Assembly (NCBI GenBank): GCA_023429995.1 | Contig: JAEZCE010000027.1 | Location: 62,001-126,000, forward strand | Length of the DNA stretch: 64,000 nucleotides | Reading direction: 5' to 3' | Source of the DNA: Bacillota bacterium | GTDB taxonomy: Bacteria > Bacillota > UBA4882 > UBA8346 | Part shown: positions 34,860 to 43,158 of the stretch, piece by piece | How the letters are laid out: every line of letters begins with the position of its first letter | Position numbering within the stretch: position 1 is the stretch's first letter | Translations under genes and position numbers: made by a program | The notes under the pieces: generated by a model | The model's database searches: none | Told to the model about the DNA's origin: nothing | The model's input: the letters and a program-made list of their open reading frames with translations, nothing else

Positions 34860-35768
34860 ATGAAGAAAGTAAGTACTCTGTTCCTGTGCGCTCTTCTCGT
34901 TCTGGCGGTAAGTTTTGCTTCTGTATCCATCGCCGCACCCAAAACATTTAAAGTATTTCTAATTACCATGGATCAAATGGACCAGTATTGGGCAGGAGTT
35001 GACCAAGGTTGCAAAAAGGCAGTCGCCGAACTTGGTAACGTTGATTACAAATGGACGGCTCCGGATATCAAAGATGACGCCAAACAAATTGAAATGATTA
35101 ATAATGCGGTTGCCAACGGCGCCAATGCTATTTTGCTGGCAGCAAACGGCCCGGATGCGGTTACATCCGCTTTGAAAGAAGCCCAAGCGAAAAAAGTCCA
35201 AATTCTTTATGTTGATTCTCCCGCCAAATTTTCTGCAGTTGGAACTTTTGCCACCAATAATGAAGGGGCAGGTAAAACCGCAGGTCTTGAAATGTTGAAG
35301 AATCTTGCAAAAGCGGGTATCAAAAAAGGTAAAATCGGTATTGTCAGTGTCAATGCGGCAACCGCTTCCACCGTTGCCCGTGAAAAAGGATTCCGTGCGG
35401 CTTTTGCCGGTAAAGGTTTCACCTTGCTGGCCACCCAATATTGCGACGGTGATGCGGCAAAAGCAAAAGACATCGCCACCAACTATATTACTCAAGGTTG
35501 TGTTGGTATCTTTGGCGCGAATGAGGGTTCCGCAGTAGGCGCTGGTAATGCAATCAGAGAATCCGGTCAATCAGTTATCGGTATTGGCTTTGATTCATCC
35601 GATGCCATTAAAAGCTTGATAAAAGAAGGATTTTTAAAAGCTACTATGGTTCAAAATCCATCCGTGATGGGCTATGAAGGCTTGAAAAAAGTAATTAGCG
35701 TTTTAGAAGGCAAGGTTAAGGCTGACGGTAAAGTAGTCGATACCGGTGTATCGATCGTTACCAAGTAA
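34860..35768 (+). CDS. RbsB-like sugar-binding periplasmic protein (module B)
   Basis: A 302-residue type I binding protein. The signal peptide is KKVSTLFLCALLVLAVSF with cleavage near SIAAPK. The mature protein has FKVFLITMDQMDQYWAGVD, NGANAILLAANGPDAV, ILYVDSPAKF, GIFGANEGSAVGAGNAI and VIGIGFDSSDAI. Substrate cannot be read. AAGGAGG stands 9 bases before the ATG at 34860, one of the strongest sites in the window, fitting high expression of a binding protein. A perfect terminator follows and closes module B. Confidence 0.88.
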   Translation: MKKVSTLFLCALLVLAVSFASVSIAAPKTFKVFLITMDQMDQYWAGVDQGCKKAVAELGNVDYKWTAPDIKDDAKQIEMINNAVANGANAILLAANGPDAVTSALKEAQAKKVQILYVDSPAKFSAVGTFATNNEGAGKTAGLEMLKNLAKAGIKKGKIGIVSVNAATASTVAREKGFRAAFAGKGFTLLATQYCDGDAAKAKDIATNYITQGCVGIFGANEGSAVGAGNAIRESGQSVIGIGFDSSDAIKSLIKEGFLKATMVQNPSVMGYEGLKKVISVLEGKVKADGKVVDTGVSIVTK

Positions 35769-35796
35769 GCTGTTTTTTCTGGTAGCCAGTGTTCCC

Positions 35797-35834
35797 AAAA
35801 AACCCGGGATATTCAAAGTATCCCGGGTTTTTTT
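35797..35834 (+). terminator. Intrinsic terminator closing module B
   Basis: AAACCCGGGATA and TATCCCGGGTTT form a perfect stem with a 7-base loop followed by a T run. Confidence 0.93.
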
Positions 35835-36032
35835 ATATTCAAAACAAATCGGGCTGTGGTAAATTTTGATTGTTTGCTGGAAATTTGACTGTTTATATTT
35901 TTTATCTTTCTCTCCGGCGAAATAAAAAAATTACCGATAATTGAATTAATCAAGAATTATAATCATCGCTTTTGCCCGTAAAAATACTTAGAAATGAAAA
36001 ATGTCGTCAAAAGTCACGAAAGGATGAATAGA

Positions 36033-38237
36033 ATGGTAATCCATAAATTTTCAAAATCCATCATCTCTTTTTGTTTGATCTTGATAGGGGTCGGCTTCGT
36101 TGGAACGCCTTTGGCCACGGCTCAAAACGAGGTCCCTCAATCTCAAAAATTTCCTAAAATAGGTTTGGTTTTGGGCGGCGGATCCGCCGGCGGTTTTGCT
36201 CATATCGGAGTCTTAAAATGGCTTGAGGAGAATCGTATTCCTGTGGATTATATCACCGGTACCAGTATGGGTGGGCTCATGGGTGGTTGTTATGCCATGG
36301 GAATGACACCGCAGGAGATTGAAAACTTGGCCGAGAGTATTGATTGGAATAGCGTTTTTAATCCGACTGCGCCATTTGATTCTTTGAATTTTCGAAGAAA
36401 AGAAGACTATCGGGATTACCCTATGTCCGGACTGGGTATTCGGGATCATAAAATCAGTTTGCCCAATGGGTTGAGTATTTACCAAATTGACATGCTTTTA
36501 AGCCGGATAACCCTCCAGTATTCTTTGGTAAAAAATTTCGGGGATCTTCCCATCCCTTTTCGGTGTATCGCCACGGATATCCGGAGAGGCGAGTCTGTTG
36601 CATTAAAAAGCGGTTCGTTAGTAAAAGCCCTTCGGGCTACGATGTCCATTCCGGCAGCATTCGCTCCGGTTGAGTATAACCGACGACTCCTGGTGGATGG
36701 AGGTATCCTTAACAATTTGCCGGTAGGAGAAGTTAAAGCGATGGGTGCCGATGTGGTAATTGCCGTGAATATCTTGTCCCCGCCCCAGAACCATCTTTCC
36801 GAAAATATCGGCACTGTAATATCGCAAACTCTGGATACAGTCACCGGCAGTAATGTCAAACCTTCCGCTGCAATGGCCAACATGGTGTTGGAACCGGAAT
36901 TAACAGAACTGGGACTTTATAAGTGGGATGCAGTTGAACGTTATGTGGAATTGGGTTATCAAGCGGCAGACAGACAAAGAGATGTGTTATTGAAATATTC
37001 TCTGGATGAATCATCATGGCGTCAATATTTGCAAACCCGGAAAAACCGTTTTCGTAACGATTTAACCGTCCCGCATGCCATCGAAATCGTGGGCGCCTCC
37101 ACGATGAATGAATTGGCTATGCAAAAGCATTTGCGTTCCTATATCGGCAAACCCATTCATACTGGCTTTCTAGAAAAGGATTTAACCGAGATTATGGGTT
37201 CCGGTTTATACGAAAGCTTGTCCTATGAGTTTGAAGCCGGTGAAGATGGGCCGGTTCTAGTCGTTACAGTACAGGAAAAAACCTATGGTCCGCCATTCAT
37301 TTTATCCAATATTCAAGTAGCTTTCGATCAGGATCAAAGTAAGTTTTTTGTGGGACTCCGGATGAGCCATATGAATGTTGCCGGTCCAGGTTCCGAAGTC
37401 CGGGCTGATTTCGGTATAGGAACAGAACCCAATCTATTCTTGGAATTCTATAAACCTGTCAGTGATAGTCAATGGTTTTTGGCCACCTCCATGAGGGGTA
37501 AGCGGGAAAGCAAAAGTTTATTTGACAATGGCATACGCGTCACGGACTATAAAATCACTGATTATCAGTTAGCTTGTGATTTGGGATATGCTTTCAACCG
37601 GTTTTCGGAAGGAAGGGTCGGTTATACCGGCGGATATCAAGACGCCAAATTAAAAATCGGGGCTCCTTTGGATGCGGATTACGATGGGCCGGTCCGGATG
37701 TTCCAGCTTAAATGGAATTTCAATTCCGCAGACGACCCAATTATACCCCGCAGAGGTTTGGCGATCGATTCCAATACCAACTGGTATTTATATGCGCCGG
37801 AAAGTTCAAATCAATTTGGGATCACCGAAAATAAGATCCGCTGGCATGTTCCGGTTGGCGAGCATGATTCGGTTTTTGTTTCCCTCTCCGGAGGAGTCTC
37901 TACTCATGACGATTTACCTTTACCCCAGCAATTTAAATTAGGAGGATTGTTTCGGCTCGGCGCATATTGTTCCGGCGAGCTTCACGGCAATAATTACGTG
38001 TTAGGCAATATCGGTTTTTTAAAATGCGTCTCCCAGACGCCGACCGGTAAAAATGTGTATTTGGGCGTTTGGATGGAAAACGGCGGAGTATATGAAAATT
38101 GGTCGGATCTAAAAATTAAAAACGATTTATCGGCGGGCTTAATGAGTTCAACCCTATTGGGGCCGGTATTTTTGAGCGTCAGTTATGGAGAGGATTCCAA
38201 TTTAGCCTATTATATGGGGATGGGGTTTTTGTTTTAA
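36033..38237 (+). CDS. Patatin-like phospholipase with POTRA/Omp85-type outer-membrane barrel
   Basis: About 734 residues. A signal peptide (ISFCLILIGVGFVGTPLATA) is followed by a patatin domain: oxyanion loop LVLGGGSAGGFAHIG, nucleophile Ser78 in GTSMGG and catalytic Asp222 in VDGG. A POTRA-like segment comes next (VPHAIEIVGASTMNE), then about 330 residues of amphipathic strands of the bacterial surface antigen type, ending in a terminal Phe (MGMGFLF). This is the plan of PlpD-like type Vd autotransporters, which place a phospholipase A at the cell surface. It implies that the host has an outer membrane. The ATG at 36033 follows AAAGGATG. Confidence 0.9.
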   Translation: MVIHKFSKSIISFCLILIGVGFVGTPLATAQNEVPQSQKFPKIGLVLGGGSAGGFAHIGVLKWLEENRIPVDYITGTSMGGLMGGCYAMGMTPQEIENLAESIDWNSVFNPTAPFDSLNFRRKEDYRDYPMSGLGIRDHKISLPNGLSIYQIDMLLSRITLQYSLVKNFGDLPIPFRCIATDIRRGESVALKSGSLVKALRATMSIPAAFAPVEYNRRLLVDGGILNNLPVGEVKAMGADVVIAVNILSPPQNHLSENIGTVISQTLDTVTGSNVKPSAAMANMVLEPELTELGLYKWDAVERYVELGYQAADRQRDVLLKYSLDESSWRQYLQTRKNRFRNDLTVPHAIEIVGASTMNELAMQKHLRSYIGKPIHTGFLEKDLTEIMGSGLYESLSYEFEAGEDGPVLVVTVQEKTYGPPFILSNIQVAFDQDQSKFFVGLRMSHMNVAGPGSEVRADFGIGTEPNLFLEFYKPVSDSQWFLATSMRGKRESKSLFDNGIRVTDYKITDYQLACDLGYAFNRFSEGRVGYTGGYQDAKLKIGAPLDADYDGPVRMFQLKWNFNSADDPIIPRRGLAIDSNTNWYLYAPESSNQFGITENKIRWHVPVGEHDSVFVSLSGGVSTHDDLPLPQQFKLGGLFRLGAYCSGELHGNNYVLGNIGFLKCVSQTPTGKNVYLGVWMENGGVYENWSDLKIKNDLSAGLMSSTLLGPVFLSVSYGEDSNLAYYMGMGFLF

Positions 38238-38354
38238 CAGGAGTTAATGATGATCATTCCTTCCTTTCGCCAAATGTTTTGGCAGGATAACCTCTTCCCA
38301 TTATAGAAACAATGATCCGGAAGTTACTATACTCGAGGATTCGGAGATCAAAAG

Positions 38355-40523
38355 ATGGGTAAAAGTTTAGTGCTGGCTGAAAAACCTTCCGTAGGGCGGG
38401 AATTGGCCAAAGTCCTTCAATGCGATCAAAAAGGAAATGGCTGTTTTATCGGCTCCCGGTATATCGTTTCCTGGGCCTTGGGCCATTTGGTTACTTTAGC
38501 CGATCCGGAAGCCTATGACAAGAAATATCAAACTTGGAGAGCGGAAGATTTGCCGATGCTGCCGCCCAAGATGGAGCTGACGGTGATCCGGGAGACCGCC
38601 AAACAATTCGGGGTGGTCAAAAACTTGATGAGGCTCCCGGAGATCACCGAGTTGATTATCGCCACCGATGCCGGACGGGAAGGGGAACTGGTCGCCCGCT
38701 GGATCATTGACAAAGTGGGTTTTCATAAGACCATTAAGCGTTTGTGGATTTCTTCCCAAACCGAACGGGCGATCCGCGAAGGTTTTGCCAATTTACGGCC
38801 GGGCAAGGACTATGAACGGCTTTATGCCGCCGCGGAAAGTCGGGCGGAGGCGGATTGGCTGGTGGGTCTGAATGTAACCCGGGCTCTTACCTGTAAATAT
38901 AATGCCCAGCTTTCGGCCGGCAGGGTTCAAACCCCCACCCTCGCCTTGGTGGTAGCCCGCGAGAAAGAAATTAAGGAATTTGTCCCCAAAGATTATTGGA
39001 CCCTTCAAATTTCCGTACCCCATTTTTCCCTGCAATGGCAGGATAAGAACGGTCAAAACCGTCTTTTTGATAAATCCGCAGCCGAGAAAATCGTGGCCGA
39101 AGTAAGCGGCGGGAGCGGAACTGTCGCTGAAGTGAAAAAAGAGCAGAAAAAGGAATTGCCGCCGCTGGCCTATGATTTAACGGAGCTTCAGAGAGACGCC
39201 AACCGCAAATATGGTTTCTCCGCCAAACAAACCTCTTCCATCATGCAGCAGCTTTATGAAGTACATAAACTGGTATCCTATCCCAGGACGGATTCCCGTT
39301 ATATCAGCGAAGATATTGTCGGGACCCTGCCGGAGAGATTGGAAAGCATCGCCGTGGGCCCGTACGCCGAAACAGCCCGGCGGCTTCTGAAAAGTAAACC
39401 GAAGCCTTCTTCAAGGTTTGTGAATAACGCCAAAGTCACCGACCATCATGCGATTATTCCCACGGAAGAACCGGTCTATTTATCGAAACTCAGCCCGGAA
39501 GAACTGAAAATATACGACTTAATCGTTAAACGGTTTTTGGCCGTGCTTTCACACCCCTTTGAATATGAACAGACCAATGTGAAATTTGAAGTTCACGGAC
39601 ATTCATTTACCGCCCACGGAAAAGTCATTCAATCCAAGGGTTGGCGGGCCGTATACCAGGACGGCATGGAGGATGAGGGGGATGATCAGGAATTCGCCCA
39701 ATCTCTCCCTGCTATCAACCAGGGGGATTCCTTCAAAGTGTCGGGGGCAAAAACCATCGCCGCGAAGACCAAACCGCCGGCCCGCTATACCGAGGCGACT
39801 TTATTATCGGCCATGGAACATCCCGGTAAATGGATTGAAGATCGGGAATTACGAGAGGCCATCGAGAACACCAGCGGTTTGGGGACCCCGGCTACCCGGG
39901 CCGAGATTATTGAGAAGTTATTCAACTCCTTCTACATGGAGCGCAGGGATAAAGAAATCATTCCCACCTCCAAGGGAACTCAGCTTATCGGGCTGGTGCC
40001 GGAAGAGTTGAAATCTCCGGAATTAACCGCCAAATGGGAACAACAATTGAATGATATCAGCCGGGGTAAGGCCGCCGGGGCCAACTTTATCAAGGGGATC
40101 AAAGACTATACGGAACAGCTGGTGTCGATGATTGTAGGAAGCAGTCATAGTTACCGGCATGATAATTTGACCCGGGTAAAATGCCCTCAGTGCGGTAAAT
40201 TCCTTTTGCAGGTGAAAGGTAAAAGGGGCGAAATGTATGTCTGCCAGGATCGGGAGTGCGGGTATCGTCAGAATATCTCCTTGACTTCCAATGCCCGCTG
40301 CCCCCAGTGTCATAAAAAAATGGAACTTCGCGGCGAAGGGGAAGGAAAAACCTTTACTTGCTCCTGTGGTTACCGTGAAAAATTAAGCGCTTTCTCCAAA
40401 CGGCGAGAAGGGGAAAACGGCAGCACCAATAAACGGGACGTGCAAAAATTTATCCGCAATCAAAACCAAAACGAGTTGGTCAATACGGCATTAGCGGATG
40501 CTCTGGCTAAATTGAAAAAATAG
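38355..40523 (+). CDS. topB: DNA topoisomerase III (type IA)
   Basis: A 722-residue type IA topoisomerase. The Toprim domain has LVLAEKPSVGRELAKVL at the start and the metal motif DAGREGE near residues 105-111. The active-site Tyr309 is in LVSYPRTDSRYI. The C-terminus has two four-cysteine zinc modules (CPQCGK..., CQDRECGYRQ and CPQCHK...CSCGY). The enzyme decatenates and relaxes negatively supercoiled DNA through a 5'-phosphotyrosine link. GGAG lies 8 bases before the ATG. It is independent of its neighbours in function. Confidence 0.93.
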   Translation: MGKSLVLAEKPSVGRELAKVLQCDQKGNGCFIGSRYIVSWALGHLVTLADPEAYDKKYQTWRAEDLPMLPPKMELTVIRETAKQFGVVKNLMRLPEITELIIATDAGREGELVARWIIDKVGFHKTIKRLWISSQTERAIREGFANLRPGKDYERLYAAAESRAEADWLVGLNVTRALTCKYNAQLSAGRVQTPTLALVVAREKEIKEFVPKDYWTLQISVPHFSLQWQDKNGQNRLFDKSAAEKIVAEVSGGSGTVAEVKKEQKKELPPLAYDLTELQRDANRKYGFSAKQTSSIMQQLYEVHKLVSYPRTDSRYISEDIVGTLPERLESIAVGPYAETARRLLKSKPKPSSRFVNNAKVTDHHAIIPTEEPVYLSKLSPEELKIYDLIVKRFLAVLSHPFEYEQTNVKFEVHGHSFTAHGKVIQSKGWRAVYQDGMEDEGDDQEFAQSLPAINQGDSFKVSGAKTIAAKTKPPARYTEATLLSAMEHPGKWIEDRELREAIENTSGLGTPATRAEIIEKLFNSFYMERRDKEIIPTSKGTQLIGLVPEELKSPELTAKWEQQLNDISRGKAAGANFIKGIKDYTEQLVSMIVGSSHSYRHDNLTRVKCPQCGKFLLQVKGKRGEMYVCQDRECGYRQNISLTSNARCPQCHKKMELRGEGEGKTFTCSCGYREKLSAFSKRREGENGSTNKRDVQKFIRNQNQNELVNTALADALAKLKK

Positions 40524-40603
40524 CAGCGGAAAATCATGCTCGAAAAATATTCATCAATATATATGAGGAAACAATAAAACAAATTAACTTTAAAGGATTG
40601 GCT

Positions 40604-41821
40604 ATGGAATCTTTGACGGAATTATTTCGGATCGGCTATGGTCCATCGGCTAGCCATACCATGGGTCCTCGTAAGGCAGCTGAAATTTTTTTGGCTGAGC
40701 AACCCAACGCCTCTCAATTCCGGGTGACTCTCTATGGCAGTTTGGCGGCAACCGGTAAAGGGCATTTAACCGATCAGGCAATTACCGAGGCTTTAAAACC
40801 CCATCCGGTGGAGTTGATCTGGCATTCGGAAACAGAGTTACCGCTTCACCCCAACGGTATGGAGTTTGAAGCCTTGGATGCCGACGGTGTTGGTAAGGGC
40901 TCCTGGCGTGTCTACAGCACCGGAGGGGGAGCCTTGAAAGTTGAAGGCGCCAGTGAGCTTCAGCATAATCTTTATAACCTAAACTCAATGGAAGAAATTG
41001 TGGCTCGTGTCACCCAAAAAGCCGAACCTTTATGGTGTTATGTGGTTGAGCAAGAAGGAGAGGCCATTTGGGAATATCTCAAGAAAGTATGGCATGTGAT
41101 GCGGGATAGTGTAAAGCGGGGTTGCAATGGAGTGGGAATTTTACCCGGAGAACTCAAGCTGCCCCGGAAAAGTTTTTCCTTTTTTTTAAAGGCCAGGCAA
41201 GATCGGGGTTCTTTTCAACGGGCCAATTTGCTGTTTGCATACTCGCTGGCCGTTTCGGAGGAGAATGCCGCCGGAGGGCAGATCGTCACCGCGCCCACCT
41301 GCGGTTCCTGTGGGGTTCTTCCCGCCGTCTTATATTATCTGCAAGAAACGAATCATTTGCCTGAAAAGACTATTTTACATGCCTTAGCCACTGCCGGTTT
41401 AATCGGCAATCTGGTAAAGACTAACGGCTCCATCTCCGGCGCCGAGGTAGGCTGTCAGGGTGAAATCGGGACCGCTTGCGCCATGGCGGCGGGCGCAGCG
41501 GTGCAACTTTTGGGCGGTTCTCCGGCCCAGGTGGAGTATGCCGCTGAAATGGGATTTGAACATCATTTAGGATTAACCTGCGATCCGGTAGCCGGTTTGG
41601 TGCAAATTCCCTGCATCGAAAGGAATGCTTTCGCCGCCACAAGGGCCTTGGATTCGGCAGAATATGCTCTGCTGTCGGACGGCCGTCACCGGATCAGTTT
41701 TGATGAAGTTGTCAAAACCATGAGCCAAACAGGACGAGATCTGAAATTATCTTACCGGGAAACCTCTACTGGAGGTTTAGCAGCGATTTACCCTAAAAAA
41801 AATAATCCCACGGGCGAATAA
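40604..41821 (+). CDS. L-serine dehydratase, iron-sulfur type, single chain
   Basis: A 405-residue fused enzyme. The N-terminal beta domain starts with FRIGYGPSASHTMGPRKAA (residues 8-26). The alpha domain carries IVTAPTCGSCGVLPAVLYY and GCQGEIGTACAMAAGAAVQ, and CDPVAGLVQIPCIERN, which supply the [4Fe-4S] cysteines and active site. It deaminates L-serine to pyruvate and ammonia in the cytoplasm. At 405 residues it is somewhat shorter than the E. coli single-chain enzymes (about 455), mainly in the beta domain. AAAGGA lies 6 bases before the ATG at 40604. Confidence 0.92.
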   Translation: MESLTELFRIGYGPSASHTMGPRKAAEIFLAEQPNASQFRVTLYGSLAATGKGHLTDQAITEALKPHPVELIWHSETELPLHPNGMEFEALDADGVGKGSWRVYSTGGGALKVEGASELQHNLYNLNSMEEIVARVTQKAEPLWCYVVEQEGEAIWEYLKKVWHVMRDSVKRGCNGVGILPGELKLPRKSFSFFLKARQDRGSFQRANLLFAYSLAVSEENAAGGQIVTAPTCGSCGVLPAVLYYLQETNHLPEKTILHALATAGLIGNLVKTNGSISGAEVGCQGEIGTACAMAAGAAVQLLGGSPAQVEYAAEMGFEHHLGLTCDPVAGLVQIPCIERNAFAATRALDSAEYALLSDGRHRISFDEVVKTMSQTGRDLKLSYRETSTGGLAAIYPKKNNPTGE

Positions 41822-41908
41822 AATCGGAAGATTTTATTCATTTTATGACAAATAATTGGTAAAATAGTCAGGATAGCTTTTAAAATTTTGTTTGAGTTTT
41901 GGAAGGTG

Positions 41909-42346
41909 ATGACTCTGGCCTACTGGCTGGTAAAAACCGAGCCGGAGCAGTACAGTTACTTTGATCTGGTTCGTCTGGGCCGTGACCGTTGGAATGGCGT
42001 CCGTAATTTCCGGGCCATCAAGTATATGAAAGGAATGATTCCGGGGGATCAGGTTTTCATCTATCACACCGGCAAAGAAAAAGCCATTATTGGAGTTGCT
42101 GAAGTCGTCTCTTTGCCCTATCCCGACCCGGAAGCCGGGGATCCTAAGTGGATGGTGGTGGATTTAATCCCTCGTTATCCATTGCCCCGGACCGTATCTT
42201 TAAAAACCGTTAAACAAAACCCGTTCTTTGGGGGATGGCAACTGATATCCGAACCCCGGCTTTCGGTGATGCCGGTAATGAGTGAACATTGGGAACTTGT
42301 CCTCCAACTCGCTGGTGTCAAAAATGAAAAACTCATAGGAGTGTAA
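41909..42346 (+). CDS. EVE domain protein
   Basis: About 145 residues with the EVE/PUA-like fold: YWLVKTEPEQYSYFDLVR at the start, WNGVRNFRAIKYMKGMIPGD, VFIYHTGKEKAIIGVAEVV and DPKWMVVDL. EVE domains read modified bases or bind RNA, and stand-alone forms are common in bacteria without a settled role. The ATG at 41909 lies almost against AAGGTG, so the true start could be a nearby codon. It is followed 2 bases after its stop by the rhomboid-like gene, whose GGAG is inside the EVE reading frame, so the two are probably co-translated. Confidence 0.88.
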   Translation: MTLAYWLVKTEPEQYSYFDLVRLGRDRWNGVRNFRAIKYMKGMIPGDQVFIYHTGKEKAIIGVAEVVSLPYPDPEAGDPKWMVVDLIPRYPLPRTVSLKTVKQNPFFGGWQLISEPRLSVMPVMSEHWELVLQLAGVKNEKLIGV

Positions 42347-42348
42347 CA

Positions 42349-43158
42349 ATGAACTGGTTAAATAAGCTGGATCGGAAATTCGGCCGTTTTGCAATTCCCG
42401 GATTAATGTATTACATTATTATTTTAAATGCGATTGTTTATTTTTTCATGTATTTGGATCGGACAGGCACTGTCTATAGTATGTTGAACCTCGACCCGGA
42501 CTTAGTGATGCAGGGGCAAATTTGGCGTTTAATTACCTATATTTTTATCCCGCCTACCATGTCAATACTATTCATTGTATTTGTGTTGTTGTTCTATTAT
42601 ACGGTTGGAGTAAGTCTGGAGCAAGAGTGGGGCAGTTTTAAATTTAACCTTTATTATCTGGTGGGGATGATCGCTACTACGATAGCCGCTTTTCTCACCG
42701 GGGGCGGGGTTACTGGAGTTTATCTTAATTTGTCGTTGTTTTTGGCCTTTGCCTACCTGTTCCCCAATTATGAAATTTTAATTTTCTTTATTATCCCCCT
42801 GAAAGTTAAGTATCTAGCCTGGTTTTATTGGGCCTTAATCGCTTATACCGTTTTAACCCAGCCGTTATCCGGAAAAATTGTGGCAGTGGTTTCCCTTGCC
42901 AATTATTTGCTCTTTTTCGGACCCGACATTATTCAACGGACCCGTCGGAGTCGTGGGGCCTATGAAAATCGCAAACGTTTTGAAAAGGCCACTGATAACT
43001 ATATCGCTCCGGTCCATGTCTGTGAATATTGCGGGATGACCGAGAAGACCGATCCCGATATGACCTTTCATCATTGCCCGGATTGTGATCCTGCATATGA
43101 ATATTGCAGTAAACATATTAAAATTCATCACCATGTAAAAAGGAAGGACGTTCAATGA
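42349..43158 (+). CDS. Rhomboid-like membrane protein without catalytic serine motif, with C-terminal zinc ribbon
   Basis: A 269-residue protein. Six hydrophobic helices and QGQIWRLITYIFIPP (the rhomboid WR motif in loop 1) match the rhomboid fold. The catalytic GxSG of helix 4 is missing: the equivalent segment reads GVTGVYLNLSLFLAFAYLF, and no clear catalytic His is found in the last helix. The C-terminal 60 residues are soluble and hold CEYCG, CPDC and a further Cys with several His, a zinc-ribbon-like module. It is likely a non-proteolytic rhomboid relative. It overlaps the ABC-F gene by 4 bases (ATGA). Confidence 0.75.
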   Translation: MNWLNKLDRKFGRFAIPGLMYYIIILNAIVYFFMYLDRTGTVYSMLNLDPDLVMQGQIWRLITYIFIPPTMSILFIVFVLLFYYTVGVSLEQEWGSFKFNLYYLVGMIATTIAAFLTGGGVTGVYLNLSLFLAFAYLFPNYEILIFFIIPLKVKYLAWFYWALIAYTVLTQPLSGKIVAVVSLANYLLFFGPDIIQRTRRSRGAYENRKRFEKATDNYIAPVHVCEYCGMTEKTDPDMTFHHCPDCDPAYEYCSKHIKIHHHVKRKDVQ

